Notes: a model not told the origin generated them from the letters alone. DNA of 64,000 bases from Oasisia sp. SBJ-2009 (GCA_964017155.1 OZ024866.1:23526730-23590729); one strand, 5' to 3'. Shown: positions 39,617 to 52,949, counted from the stretch's first letter. Translations and numbers: made by a program.

Positions 39617-39990
39617 AATAGGTAACTGTTTCTCTAATTTTGCATAGGCCTATATGAGGGTACACAGGTAGTATGCAAGAAGTTTGTGATTGATTGAATG
39701 TTTCTAAGTGCACCTCGGGTGTTGTTGCCCTACCTTTCCATTTTTTCCATTGTTGGTTGAAAGGGACAACCAGCGCCAACGTACGGTGAAAGAAGCTAGC
39801 CACGTGTCAACTCCGTGGCTTTATCAATACCGAATCATTAACTGGTCAACAGCGCAATTCTGACCTTGGTTCCTCCGGTCGAGGAATGTGTGTGAGGGAC
39901 GTATGTGCGCGTGTGTGCGTGTTTCGTTCTACTGCTATGGCTGCTGTGAAATGCTGTCTTTTTGGTGATCAGAAAGGATCTTCCATGGAG
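39617..39990. other. Unique stretch between the tandem array and exon A6
   Basis: Begins where the fourth tandem copy breaks off. Contains a short GT-rich run near 39905. No exon or element recognised. Confidence 0.5.
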
Positions 39991-40014
39991 ATAAATGTAT
40001 CCTTTGTATTGTAG

Positions 40015-40098
40015 TTTAGAATCATGTGCCGTTGGATCTGATGGGATGGTGTCACTGGCCACAGCACTTTCTCATTGCCCAAAGGTTGAAGTACTGTG
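40015..40098 (+). CDS. LRR exon A6 (28 codons)
   Basis: Acceptor TTGTAG, donor GTGAGC. It reads LESCAVGSDGMVSLATAL and ends HCPKVEVL; TG joined to the G of B6 gives Trp. It belongs to a different exon subfamily from the tandem units. Its counterpart is at 58925, 18910 bp away, with two base differences, one of which changes Ser to Pro. Confidence 0.84.
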
Positions 40099-40334
40099 GT
40101 GAGCAAAACGTGTATTACATAATATAATTGTATACATATCAATGTACCATCATGTATAGTTTATTATAACAATAGAGATCATTTTTAAATATTTATTTTT
40201 GCAATGACGTATTTCATATATTGTTTTTTATTACATTTATAGAGTGGATCAAATTACATTTATGTTGTGTGTCACGTATTAAGCCTTGTAATTCCGTTGA
40301 TTTGCTATTAATAATAAATAATCCAAATGCACAG

Positions 40335-40421
40335 GTTGAAAGACACCTCACTAAGAAACCCGGAAGCAGCAAGAGCACTCGCAATCGCCATTCAGCAGAT
40401 GACGTGTTTGAAGAAATTGAT
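40335..40421 (+). CDS. LRR exon B6 (29 codons)
   Basis: Acceptor GCACAG, donor GTGAGT. It reads LKDTSLRNPEAARALAIA and ends QMTCLKKL; its final AT is completed by the next exon (Ile with T). It differs from its counterpart at 59246 at eight of 87 positions by my reading, and most of these change the residue. Confidence 0.84.
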
Positions 40422-42474
40422 GTGAGTACATCATTAACATATTTGACTGGTAATACTCAACTACTATTGTGTGAGCACCTTCTAATATTGAGAATGGGTG
40501 TATGAGTGACATTTAATTAAGTCAGTAGGATATCGTTTTAATACATTTGTTGACTATTGTAAAAAAATATTAAACGCAACATTTTGGATGGCATACATTT
40601 TGTTAATATTTATAGTGTGATTTTTTATGCATATGTGTCGAGTGTTTAATTAACAGAGACTGATTTGATTTGTCCATTACCAAAAACTAACTGTCCGATA
40701 ACTGGCACATTCAACCCTACAATATTAAACTGCCATTAACTAGTTGTCCTGGTTCGTTGTGTTAGCTTACACTGACATTCTTTCTCTGCCTACGTTTTCT
40801 TCCACTGGGCTCACTGTCTAATTGTCCACTGACAGACCTGTCGGGGCTGTGTCAATAACCCAGTAGATCCCTGTTAAACTAGACACTTGCCTGTTTGTAT
40901 GTTTAAAGTCTAGTCGATGTATGTGCTTGCATTTCAAAATACCATATTTGTCTATTACACGTACATGCCCAAATAACTGTACACCCTCTTTTTAGCAGCG
41001 TCTGCCACCCTGGCAGCGTTCTCTAAATCCCAACATTATCATTTGGTTGCATAATTATCAGTTAATTTCCACCGTGTCACACCAGATTCAAAGTTCAGTG
41101 GAGGTCAAGAGTTTCACCAAAGTTAGGTAGCAGTTACCGCGGCCTAAGACAGCGATATGATTTGAAGATGCATCCAGACGCACTACTTTTTGGCGTGTCT
41201 TCGCGGTGATCCAAAACGGTTCACTGGGGCGATGGTTCCATGCCACTATACGTGTTTACCACACTTAGTAGTTGCGTTGTTCCTACGGTTGGTGACTTGG
41301 CATGAAACGTCTTTCACAATTGCATGTTTCTGTTTCGGCCTTGAAGCATGACACGACCCAGCACCTTACTGCTTGTCGCAATTATTTATGTAAGTGTTGT
41401 GCTCAGGAGCCGGTCACTCTTTCTAAGCGACAAGTGGCGATCCATGTGATCAACATTGTTGAAAAAACAAAATTAAAGAAGTAATGCACAATAAATATGT
41501 ATTTGAATGGACGTTTCTAAGGACAGCTCCATGCCTCCTGCAAAAGCAAATTGTTCTTATTTGCTCTGTCCTGCTTAGAATCAATTATATATTCACATAC
41601 TTGTATATTCCAGGAGTTATGTATTCGCCTACCCTGTCAACCGTGTATGGACTCTGTCTAACTTGTGACTGAGCTGTTATTAGTGACTATCTTACGCTGA
41701 TGTCAACAACACATTATATCCATGTTACACTGAAAAGTTGCGAGCAGTTTACACGTTTAGACTAACAATGTCCAGTGAAGAGAGTAATATGAACATTAAT
41801 AGGGTAGGTTAGTTGAAATGTACGTTTTTTATTCATGTACATGCCAAATAGCATGATAATTACTAATAGTAATAACAGTGTTGATAATATGTGGATAACA
41901 TTTACAAATAATTTTGTTTTTGAAGTTACATGTTCAATGTATCTGTGACACTTGACAGCATTTTTTATTTCTATCAATAGAACCTGTGTCCAGAGATAGC
42001 TAGAGCAGTGTAAAGGCATATTGGCATATTGTACTTAACTGGGTAATCATAATAAGCTTTTCGCTTAGTAATGCTGCACAATAAATGTTGTATTTGAACA
42101 AATCGTTCTGGAGACCATTGCCACCCAGACTGCAATTGTGTTGGTGTTACGCTTATTTTATTTCAAGTTTTATTAGTACTATGTTGTCTCAATTTATATT
42201 CATGTAATGCCACTATTATTCACCAAAGGAATAATCCTTTATAATTCAAAGGAATTCAGGGACTCTTGGCGCGGTTTTAGTTCTTGGGTAGTACCACAAG
42301 TTCCCTCTGTTTGTCTCCCCCATTCCTGATCCACCTACCACTGGATTATATACACTGTCAATAAGCTGAAACGACTGTGCCCATTAGCCATATACTTACC
42401 CACCATCAGCTCTGTAGCCTCGACTTCTCGAGAAAGTTCAACAAGACCAGTGCAAAGTAATCCTCATTACCCCA

Positions 42475-42540
<66 letters not shown>
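42475..42540. repeat. (CTG)22 trinucleotide repeat in block Q copy 1
   Basis: 22 units with one TTG interruption. Gives poly-Leu and poly-Ser frames on the two strands; not taken as coding. Confidence 0.95.
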
Positions 42541-42541
<1 letters not shown>

Positions 42542-42832
42542 TCTTGCGCCTCCACATCTCAGCACTCTGGTAGTCTGTGAGACCACGTGGAGGATCTTCT
42601 GTGCTTGGTTTAGCACACAGCAGATTAAACCACTTTCAGCTACTGCGATTCTCGTCTTGAATACATCAATTGCATTCTGATCTCTGGGCTGGCTGAGTGG
42701 AACAGAAGTTGATATATCCATCTTGACTAAAAATCCCTGATGACATGTTCTATTGCTGCCTGCATTCACACACTTTAGCTGTGACAGTTATCAATGAATA
42801 AATAATTAGTATTGCTTTAAAATATATATCTT

Positions 42833-42837
<5 letters not shown>

Positions 42838-42906
<69 letters not shown>

Positions 42907-42923
42907 ATATATATATATATATT
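42838..42923. repeat. (TA)n in block Q copy 1
   Basis: TA run with a GTGTGTA interruption, about 230 bp upstream of the start of block P copy 2. Confidence 0.95.
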
Positions 42924-43154
42924 ATATAATGAATAAATATAAAATAAATATTGACCTAAACAAAGTATTGTATAGTTATTTTGTTAAGCCTAATAAAATC
43001 ATCAAAGGGAATACACGATAACAATATAACTAGGACTTTTGTTGAGTTGAGAATTATAAATAATTGGATTTAGGTTGTACTTATGAATTTTTTGTGATGC
43101 GGATAAAACTGTTCAATGTTTTTCCTTTCTTTACCCTAATGACCCTGGGTCTCC

Positions 43155-46100
43155 TTCCTGATTGTAGCATATTAATATATTGAGACAGGATGTGACACAA
43201 ATCTTGCACCATTTCTAAATAATTTCTCCTTTTGTAACTCATTCTGCTGATTTAGTCCAGTATATCTCAATCTCACAACTTTACTGCCTTTGTGAACAAT
43301 ACTGTTAATAATTATTTCATTCAAACATTGAATTAGTAATGCTTAATTAATGTAATATTGAATCACTATAGTTTGGTTGTACAAATGAGATTACCACCAT
43401 TTATATTGTTTGTATACATTCATCACCAACATTTATTATTGTAAAAAATGTGAATATGCTGCGTATAACAATACGTTAATAAAGTGATTGTGGTTTATTG
43501 GCACTGCTTAATGAATGCACACCGATATGTCGCCACCTAACTTGGTACATTGACATCATTTTGGGAAAGAAAAAAAATACAGTGATTAAATAGGTGTACA
43601 CTTGTTACAAGAACACATATTTTAAAAAGCACTTGTGAAATATTGACTGGTGTACTGTATGCTAGTTGTTGGAAGACGACATAATGAGAGCAGGGAGAAG
43701 AATGGTTGACACAATAGCATATTCTAGACATTTGTCATCACTGATCAGTTGCTACATATTCCATACAAGACAACGATAATGGTTATGGGGTTTGGTGGAG
43801 AAATTTGTGCTCATTAAACCTACGTTAGCTAGCAGTTACCGCTGCCTCGGCCAGCGGTAATGTTTTGAACCCACTTCCAGACGTACCACTGTTGGTGTGT
43901 CTTCAGGATGATCCAAAACGGTTCACTGGACTGACGATTCCATAACACTGTGCGTGTTCGCCACACTCACTAGTCACGTTGTTCCTACCGTTGGTGACTT
44001 GGCACCAAGCGCCTTTCACAATTGCACGCTGCTGTGGCGGCCTAGCAGCATGACACGAACACTGCCCCATACTGGTCATCATGGTCTTCATCTCAGTTTT
44101 ATGATCAGACGCCGGTCACACTGTCTGAACGACAAGTGGCAATACATGTGACAAACTATGTTCAAAAAAAATATTGACTGTGTCTTGGTTGGTAGCTCTT
44201 CACGGACCCGGTTACACAGTCAGCTGCCATACTGCCACAGGAACAAAGTGATACAATGTGACATGTGGATCTCATATGGGGATTTCTGCATGATAAGTTC
44301 CCTGCACGAGGCAATCCCGCCACAAATGCATCAGGACCCACAACCCTTCCATTGGGGAAATCAGCAGTGGGACTAAGCCCTATACAGGGGCCAATCACAT
44401 ATTATCACAAGAGGAAAGGGTGAATCTCATCATTATACCATTGGTCTCTTCGTCACTCTTTTGAGGATCTCCCAAGTAGGTTGCAGTTGTGATAAAAGCT
44501 TGCCAGTCAGCATTGAGGGTTGCACCCTATATAAGCTCGCATCATATCTGGCCAGTCCTTGACCCTCACGTCCTGGTCCAGCATAGATTAAAACTGCACT
44601 GCAACACCAGCCAACTGTGTCTCTCCACGCTTGGAATTGCAACCCTTTTTGGCCACTAGGGGGTGTTTCGTTGGTGGTCGTAGAGGAACGGTACTCTGCA
44701 TCTCACACTCTGTGATCACCGATTGGTGCGAACATTGTACAACCATCGATTCTGGGTTCTACATGATACCCCAACAGGTCGACAAGTGTCCTCCTTTACT
44801 TACAGGGAAGGTGGTAATGCGATTATCCCAGTTGTGTGATGTGTGTAGCCGACAGTGGTGAAACAAATGGGTGTACACTTTATTTATTATTTTGTTTTTG
44901 TTTCTGTTAGTGGGAATGTCCTCCTGTAACATGTATCGTTTCATAATTTGTGGATTCGGATCTTCTTGTGAAATAGGGCGTTTACTCTTTGTTCTTTTCA
45001 GACCAAGATATTAAACAGTTACAGTTCCATCGAATGTCTTAGGTTGAAGTCACAATATCATTACACGCCATGAGTCCCACGGTTTGATGTACCAGATAGC
45101 ATTAATGGTTGCGTCCTTGGCGCCCAAAGACAGGACTCCATGTAGCAGATTCTGTAACTGTTTTATGTGAAAAACTCCTTGCCTCGTTTAGCTTTGATCA
45201 AATCAATAGCGGCTGTGATTATATAGGTGTACACTTATTAGAAAAACACACGTTTCGACATGCACTTGGGAATTATTTACTGGGGTACTGTATGTTAGTT
45301 GTTGGAAGACGACATAATGATAGCAGGGAGAAAAATGGTAGACACAATAGCATATTTTGAGAACACCCAAGCTGCTACGTCTCACAGCGATATGCTGAAA
45401 TGAAGACCTATATAAAATTATAAATGTGAAACAATTCAAAACATTTCCCATCAGTGTATCACTTTAAAACCTGTTTATCCCACAACAACCAGTGGTTGGC
45501 TATTTTGATTATTCGTGATAGTATTAGGAATTTGTTTGGTAACTTTTGACCCCAAGTGTTTGTTTTCTTCAAATATGTTCTGTGTTCAGTGTCAACGTTT
45601 TGCTCCTGCATAGAGCTGCTGGAAAAATACAAATGTCTAAAATTCGTTTATTTGTTATATTTTTACTCCTGGTTGATTTCAAGTTTTGTTTTCTTTGTAT
45701 TGCGTCTCTCAATGTTCACGCTCTTCTTTTACGTACATGATTATATTTATTAGACCTATTATTGTAGTGGATAATAGGGAAATGTAGTTCGCATATCGTA
45801 GGTCTGTTATTCTATGTCATCGAATATTCACTTTATCACATCTTGTAGTTCTGTAATCTGTGTCTACATCTCTCATTATGTCAACTGTGTAAAGGTATTG
45901 TGATAAAATACCGCCTGAACTTACTGCTTCATCCACACAACACCTTTGTGCAGTTGTGTTTTTAAGCCTGACCACTGTTTGTTGTTTGCTATCTAGTGAT
46001 TTCAAGACGGCAATTGTCTCAGTAGACGTTCGTGTCGTTAATCGGTTTTCATAGCAGCTGATGATTTCAGTGAGTTGTCTCGGTTGAAAGCCTTGGGATA

Positions 46101-49100
46101 GCCAACGAAGAAGGACATTCTTAGAACCGTATTTGTTTATATAAACCTTTCGAATAATTATTCTAAGGTTGAACGTGTTTTCCCTTGTGCCTGTATTTTT
46201 CCTGAATCATGCCTGTGTACTGCCCACATCCATTTATGTTTTACCTTGCATCTATTTCATCTTGCATTCTTTTCATAATAATTTTTGGTAACGGATTCCA
46301 TATTGGTTTCTTCCAATCTTCTGGCAATTACCATTTATCCATATTCTCTCACATACAGTAGAACTCCTCGTATAAGACCACCCTTCAAATCGGAGTTGAT
46401 GTTTTGGATTAATTCATACATTTAGGCATATCATGACAATTAATGTCGATATAGCATGTGTGCTACTGATAAAAAAATAACTATGTAGTAAAATACACAA
46501 AATAAAAATTAGTAAACAAACGTTTATTATGACTTTGCCATGTTTCAGTAAAAGTATGTTTCAGAATAGTTTTATAATGTATTAGTAGCTGATATTATAT
46601 TATTTTAATTGTTATTTCACATTTTGTCTGATGGCTAAACGGTGCGGGCACCTAACAGAGTTTGTTCTAATCTTGTCGCGGTTGCTATTTCCTTCTGCTT
46701 CCAGCGGCGTAGAACAAACTTTTAATTTCTGACCTAACCATGAAAACAACCACCTACAGCCGCCAAAATGTTCCTCTCATAATTAAGTTTACATATACAC
46801 ACGATACGTTATAAAATAAAATAATTTAAATTATTTTAAAGAATAAATTTCACAAATCAAAGTCATGCTAAACTCGACATCGAGGCCCTAGATTACCGTA
46901 GCGTAGGCATAACGTCAGTATTTTATCCCGATGTCGCTACTTAAATGAGCTTCATCGTTTCCGGTTTTATCCTAATCTAACCTAATACTTAGCCTAAAAC
47001 CCTAAACTTTGATGATACACAATATGGATATTTCAGTAATCACACTGCTACGCATAACCGATGATGTCGATGTCCACTGACGATGTCTTCCCGGCGAGTT
47101 TTGCACAAGTTTGTTTTGAGAATTTTATGTGTTTCAATAATGTAAATCACTTAATCTTGTAACCTAATGTATGTTTATAAGAAATGTGAGGAAGGTTTGG
47201 CGGCTGTTAAGTGTAGTTTTTTGTAGATTGGTCAGAATGTAAAAGATCCCCAACATTAATGGTCGTCATCATGCAATTCATTGTTTTAGTGTGCATCCAT
47301 GTCGCGTTATTTACACGTTTAACGTGAGTTCGTTGCGAGGTTTTGGTTTAAAATGTGCCGGCTACCTATTGGGTTGTTCAACAGGGGTAAAATTCAAATT
47401 GCCATGGTCGCTGGTCGCGTTTCCCGGGTGGTCGTTGACAAGGGGACGTTTATTCAACGAAGAGAGTCCGTCAATGGAAAACGGTCGTATAACGCAGGTG
47501 GTCTTTTATCAGGGGGGTCGTTCATATGGGGTTCTACTGCATGTTACCTGTCTATTACATAATTTATTTCTTGTTCTGGGGATAACAGAATAATACATGT
47601 AATATCTTCTGATTTGGGACAACATGTATATATCACAGAACGTTTTATTGTGATCTAGTGCATGCCTTTTTCCCCGTTCCTATCAACATAGATTATTCAT
47701 TTCTTGGCTCAGGATGCCATTGATGCTAGTTCAGAACTCTGCCATTTGGCCGAACTACTGCACCTTGGGTTTTCACCAACGTTATAATTGAGTTTAAAGT
47801 GCTAGTGAATGGAAGGGGCATCAGTGCGTTTTAGTACTTTGACACTAGCTGACGCACTCGACATCTCGAGACCAGTGCCACCGAGACACTGTACAAATGG
47901 CCACTCTCTGGTCAGAAGTCAGATTTCATTGTACTAGTCCATCTATTCATTGAGGTTTCCTTCCAGGTGAGTCAACATTGGAATGATACCACACAATCAA
48001 TGGAAGCTGTACACCAAAGTACATGCAATCATGAGAAAACGTTGCCCGGAATAGAAACGCAAGTTGCATGCAACATGAAATGCGGTCTCATAAGCCGCGG
48101 CTGCATTGTATGTTTACACTAGGTGATCTGGCTGCACCAGGTTTGCAAGCAGCTGTGCCTCACGCTGCATACAACCACATTGCATAATGTAAACCTGCAT
48201 TTAGGGACACCCCCAAGTGGTGGTCATTTTACCTCCTTTATTCCAAGAAAGGTGGGTATATGATTATTCCAATCTTATGATGTCAGAAGATTGAGGCATG
48301 TTGTCATCTTCTTAACTCTCAAGACATTCTTGGTGATTTCACACTTCACTGTTGTGACAGCAAAACAATCATTCTTGAGTCTATTATCTACCAATGGGCT
48401 TATGACCTCAGTGGCTTATGTCTTTTCTCCTGGAGAGGATTTTCTCAACACACACATACAATTATACACAAAACAAATGTTTTGTTTGCTTCTTTCAGAC
48501 AAAAACATGAATTATATATTAGTCCATCTATTGTATCAGGTTGAAGTCACAACACCATTACCCTCCTTGAGTACCATCGGGCTAAGGCACACCAGGTACG
48601 ATTGATGGCTGCGTCCATCTTAGGCAATAATATGTACATCGTGGTATATTTTTTAAATTAAAATCTTGAATAAAAACATAATAAGCAAAAGCACAGCCAA
48701 GTGTATTGTCCCTGATGAAGTTACAATGCCGCTATTTCTGCTGTCAACAACCAGCAATTTCCCACATGAACTAATCAGACGGTGAACGACCATTGCAGTG
48801 ATAATGGGTGTTGACTGATCATTAATGTAATTCCGTCCAAAGTACAAGAATATGAATATAACTGATATCCAAGGGTCAGTCGTGAACTGCAAATACGGCC
48901 ATATTTGCTGATTGCACAAACATATCATTAATCGTTCCCCTATAGACTAGAGTGACAAGCTGTCCCGCTGCATTAAAGCCGCTGTGGACCACTGGCTGCC
49001 ATCTACTTGCACTACAGAAAGTACTGTATGCATACACTGGCGGGGTACATAGAATAGAAGTGTTGACAATCGTAATAAATGTAACAAAAAATCGGCAAGA

Positions 49101-50744
49101 CAAACGGTTTAACTGGAAACTGTGTCATTGTGACCCCTATATAAGACAGTTCATGATTAATTGCTGAAGTAGTCAAGCAGCAACCAGCTGGTGAGTGATT
49201 TGAGTTGGTTGAGGGTAATGATCACTGGATTCCTTGATAAAGAAAGTGGTGATAAATTAATGGGATAGGCTGCAGCCTTCATACTAGTAATTAGGGGAAG
49301 GGTTGTGATCTGGGAATGAGTTTAACCTGAGGTTAAACTAGGAGATTATCCCACCCAAACAGTCGGCAGTTCCGTAGTTGACACTGGTATGAGATGTGAA
49401 TGTATTTTAAACCTCCACACCATTTGGAGACCTGCTGGTTACAGCATTCATTGTGAAATAGCAAATACGGATATGTCCTGTGTAGCGTACAACTTTACCA
49501 GCCGACAGAAAACAGGATCTGGCACCTCTTTCCACGTGTGAGAACCTCAGTTATATGACATAGTAATAGCTTATATGAATATGCTCCAATGCCAATCATT
49601 TAGTAAATTAACAGTTTTAAAACATTACAGTCATGATTGATCAATAATTATGTATGTTGGCTTAATTATTACCAAAAGTGATTTTTAATAATATTACTAA
49701 AATACAACAATGACATCGTTTCATATCCATTGAAGAACTGTTACTATGCTATTCCAATTGTTTTGTAGCTTGTCTAAATTAATTTATTAAACTATTGTTA
49801 TTACTGTTACTGAATTTCAGTTCCTCTACTGATGTATTGTTATTATTGTTAATGATAATGCAGGCTGCATTGTGTTTTGTTGTTTTATCTATGCTCTCAT
49901 CCAGTGTGCATAGCTTAGGGTTGTTAATCTGTGAAACTTAAGTATGCAGACTTGGGTGACCTCCCCAAACTATGTGGAGACCGGTCTTCAGTTGTTTAAT
50001 TTTTGTTTAAAGTAAAGCACCACAACATCTGTGGATCGGGTGGAATATCAAATTAAATATATTACTAAGTTGTACTCACCACTCACACGGTGAGACACTA
50101 TATAGTAAGTGTAAACCTATTGATTTATATCAGAGAGGCACATTAGTGAGGCAACTGTTTGAAAACATTGTACACAATTAAATAAAACTGGCTAACTGAT
50201 GTCAGTAAATCAATAACATTTTAATTAAGCAGAACTTTGGTGCAGTGATATATACGTACGTAGACCGCGATGGCTTTCTGCCGTGCATTAGCATGACTGT
50301 CAGCAGCCCATGTTAATTTCGCGGTATAATGTGTCAACTGATAGCGGCCGAGCGATCTCGTCAAGACTGTCTCTGCTACAATGAAGATAGCCATCCTTCA
50401 CAGTAGATACGTTAACTTGGCTTCACTGTTAATCCCACACTTCGATCTGGGAGTGTACAGTCAATGCGAAGGAGGCGACGGCTCACACCACCTCATCCTC
50501 CGTCCGCAGTCATTAAACTCTCGTTTAAACCGTAATCTTACGTTGGCCGAGTTTATCATGTGGGACAGGCGCAAGGTGCTTGACGCCTACAAGGCAATTG
50601 TGGTAGGGAATTCCTCAATGATACAATGTACTGCCTTTTATGAACATCACATGGATTTTGCCGCTCGGTCCGCAGCCCTTATCCTGCAGCACAATGTTAA
50701 GTTAGACAGGGTTCCGAGACAACAGTCTATTTTGCACGTTATTC
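43155..50744. repeat. Block P, copy 2 (segmental duplication)
   Basis: Matches block P copy 1, starting directly after the CCCTGGGTCTCC shared with the third copy. Beyond 50744 it continues into sequence missing from copy 1. Confidence 0.93.
46356..47539. mobile_element. pogo/Tigger-like element, copy 2 (duplicated with block P)
   Basis: Same element carried inside block P copy 2, 9 bp shorter because of small indels. It did not transpose here independently, since the flanks are also duplicated. Confidence 0.6.
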
Positions 50745-50782
50745 GTGGGACAGACTGCGAAAGTGTGTTCGTTATGTGGTAG
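50381..50782 (+). CDS. Unidentified ORF, 133 residues (intact copy)
   Basis: The same frame as at 7240, here ending naturally after FVMW. Between the two copies I see only two base changes in the shared 364 bp, and both change the residue (Ile/Leu and Phe/Ile). Too few differences exist to test selection. There is no signal peptide, transmembrane segment or motif I can name. It may be a single-exon frame, a first exon or a chance frame. Confidence 0.4.
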   Translation: MKIAILHSRYVNLASLLIPHFDLGVYSQCEGGDGSHHLILRPQSLNSRLNRNLTLAEFIMWDRRKVLDAYKAIVVGNSSMIQCTAFYEHHMDFAARSAALILQHNVKLDRVPRQQSILHVIRGTDCESVFVMW

Positions 50783-51579
50783 TGTGGCTCACCTCAGTGG
50801 TTTTTGGCAATTGCTAGCTAATGCAAATGCTATACCGTTGTGGAATATGTGTTTCAAGTTCCGTTAATAGGTAGTGAGCTGTTAGTAGTGAATATCGTAT
50901 GCTTATGTCAACAACAAATTATATCCATGTTACACTGAAACGTTGCCAGCAGTTTACCCTTCAAGACTATCAATGTCCAGTGAAGAGAGTAACCTGAATT
51001 TTAATAGAAATTAAAATTGAAAGGTACCTTTTTTGTAAAATACATGCCAATTAAGATGACAACTACTAAGAGTAATACATATGTTGATAATATGTGGATA
51101 ACATTTACAAATCAATTTGTTTTGTGAAGTTGCATAAGTTGTTAGAGCAGCCTTTTGCTCACATATGGATGCATCAATTACTTACTAGTCACGTGTGCAG
51201 ATATGGCTGTACAATGTACCTTTGCTTGCCTCATTCACTACACTTATTTGTTTACAATATTTTACAATTATGACTTGTTATCAACTAAATCAGAAATATG
51301 TTATCAATGTGTGACTATGGCAGTCATATAGCAACACGACAACACAAATTGCTGATGGATGTCATGTTGATTGACGTGAGGCACCACCTAGTGAATGGAC
51401 ACAGAAGTGTCTCCACCTAGCCTGATATATTGACTGACATCATTTCGGGAACCAAACAAAATACAATGATTAAGCAGGTGTAGGGGAGAGTGGGGCATAT
51501 CCGGCATGTCAGGTATAACGAGGATTGCACGGTTAACCTTATGTCGTGTGATATGTGGCGAATAGTTATGTTGTGTAGG
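50783..51579. repeat. Q-like and P-like interspersed repeats
   Basis: 50800-51120 resembles 18930-19220, 26660-26890 and 41680-41900. 51190-51579 resembles 55040-55374 as a direct repeat about 3.8 kb apart. No gene. Confidence 0.65.
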
Positions 51580-52923
51580 TCATGGCTTTTATATGAGACA
51601 CCACTACGTCATCTTGTGAGAACATGGCAATTTAACTCACGATGCATTCCCATTGTGGAATTTATTTCGTTTTAGCATTAACGATCTTACTTTTTGCATG
51701 AATTACCTCAACTAACGCAAATTTTCAGCGTGAGCATGGGTCATTTCTGAAGAACATGGTTTGCTATAATGGGCAACCTGTGATGCACTATTTTAAACAG
51801 TTACGTGACCGCGGTCGACGATAATATGGTTTTGGACTCACAAGTGGCCTCCGGGCATAATCGGATGTCGGATTATTTCCTTACACGACTATGCCGCAGA
51901 ATTATCATAGTATTAAATATTTGCATCATATGGCTGATTAACACAAAACTAGAGTGGACCTCAAGGCTGAAAGCAAGGGTATGTAAGAAACAGGTGTTTG
52001 CCAAAAGTAGAAAGTGATGTAAGTAAGATATGATAGTAAGATATGATAACTTGATAACACATAGTAAGATAAGTTAATATAAATATATATTAAAATATCA
52101 CTTAATAATTGTAATTCATAAGCCACCAATCGAATCTATAGAAACGTTACCTGGTTTTTAATGGCATTGTTTTATTTCAATAGACAGGTTGTTCCAATGG
52201 CATATGCGTGTATAAAAGAAGGACGTTTGCCAAGAACACTTCACTCTTGTAATAACACATGCCAAGTTGCTCGCTTTTGAGGGGTAACTGTGGTGAACCA
52301 ATTCGATATATGTTCTTAAATACCCTGGTATAATTACATTTATGGTATTGAACGTGTTGACCCATTTGTTTTTGTTCTACTCTATAATCAACAGGGACTA
52401 AGCCAACGGTCTTAAATTCATTAGGACGGTGGAGCATTTAAAAAACGGACTAGGTTGTTCTGGCTACACTGCATTCTGCAGATCGTACCTATCATAGTAG
52501 CCAAGTTAGAGTTTGAGAAATGTGTACGTTTTATATAATTTGATGATTGTTATTCATTAATGGTCTAATGCATTGCGTCGCGTCGCGTCGCGTCGCGTCG
52601 CGTCGCGTCGCGTCGCGTCGCGTCGCGTCGCGTCGCGTCGCGTCGCGTCGCGTCGCGTCGCGTCGCGTCGCGTCGCGTCGCGTTGTATTGTGTATATTGT
52701 TCATGTGTTTTGGTAGCACCTAAGATTATTAGGCACTCGGAACTACCTAATGATTGTGACCACATCCACCAGTTTTAAAAAATGCCATCCATCTCGCTGT
52801 CTCTCTGTTGCTAGATACAGTGTCATATATCAGTGAGTGTGTGATGGAGGTTTCGCGTAAGGCTAATCATTGTAGTACTTTTTCCACACGACAAACTCCA
52901 TCAGTGCATGTTTTATGTTGCAG
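51580..52923. repeat. Older, decayed copy of the LRR module
   Basis: 51580-52010 follows 29780-30210, and 52020-52923 follows about 30240-31045 with more divergence. It includes the homologous pentanucleotide site, here expanded as CGTCG. It ends inside its A exon at 52949. Confidence 0.8.
52571..52685. repeat. (CGTCG)21 array, CpG-dense
   Basis: CATTG, then 21 CGTCG units (52576-52680), then CGTTG. It occupies the homologous site upstream of the broken exon at 52924. Confidence 0.97.
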
Positions 52924-52949
52924 TTTGGACTTCTGTGAAATTAGAACCG
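52924..52949 (+). pseudogene. Broken A-type LRR exon (5' remnant)
   Basis: A normal TTGCAG acceptor precedes LDFCEIRT, the start of an A exon. After 26 bp the sequence switches to an unrelated repeat that also occurs near 27745. The rest of the exon and its donor are missing, so it cannot contribute a repeat. The 740 bp upstream match the pre-exon part of the 3.28-kb module, so this is a whole module truncated in mid-exon. Confidence 0.75.

Larger units (their letters stand above)
40640..43154. repeat. Block Q, copy 1
   Basis: Near-identical to 59560-62035 and directly upstream of block P in both places. It contains a (CTG)n and a (TA)n. An older version lies at 26085-27660. Frames such as the 60-residue one at 41302 are shared only because the DNA is shared. 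I see no gene. Confidence 0.9.

Noticed and set aside
42467..42769. Poly-Ser / poly-Leu frames over the CTG repeats (also 61350-61642)
   Set aside because: Produced by the trinucleotide repeat. The flanks are non-coding block Q, and no splice or start context supports them.
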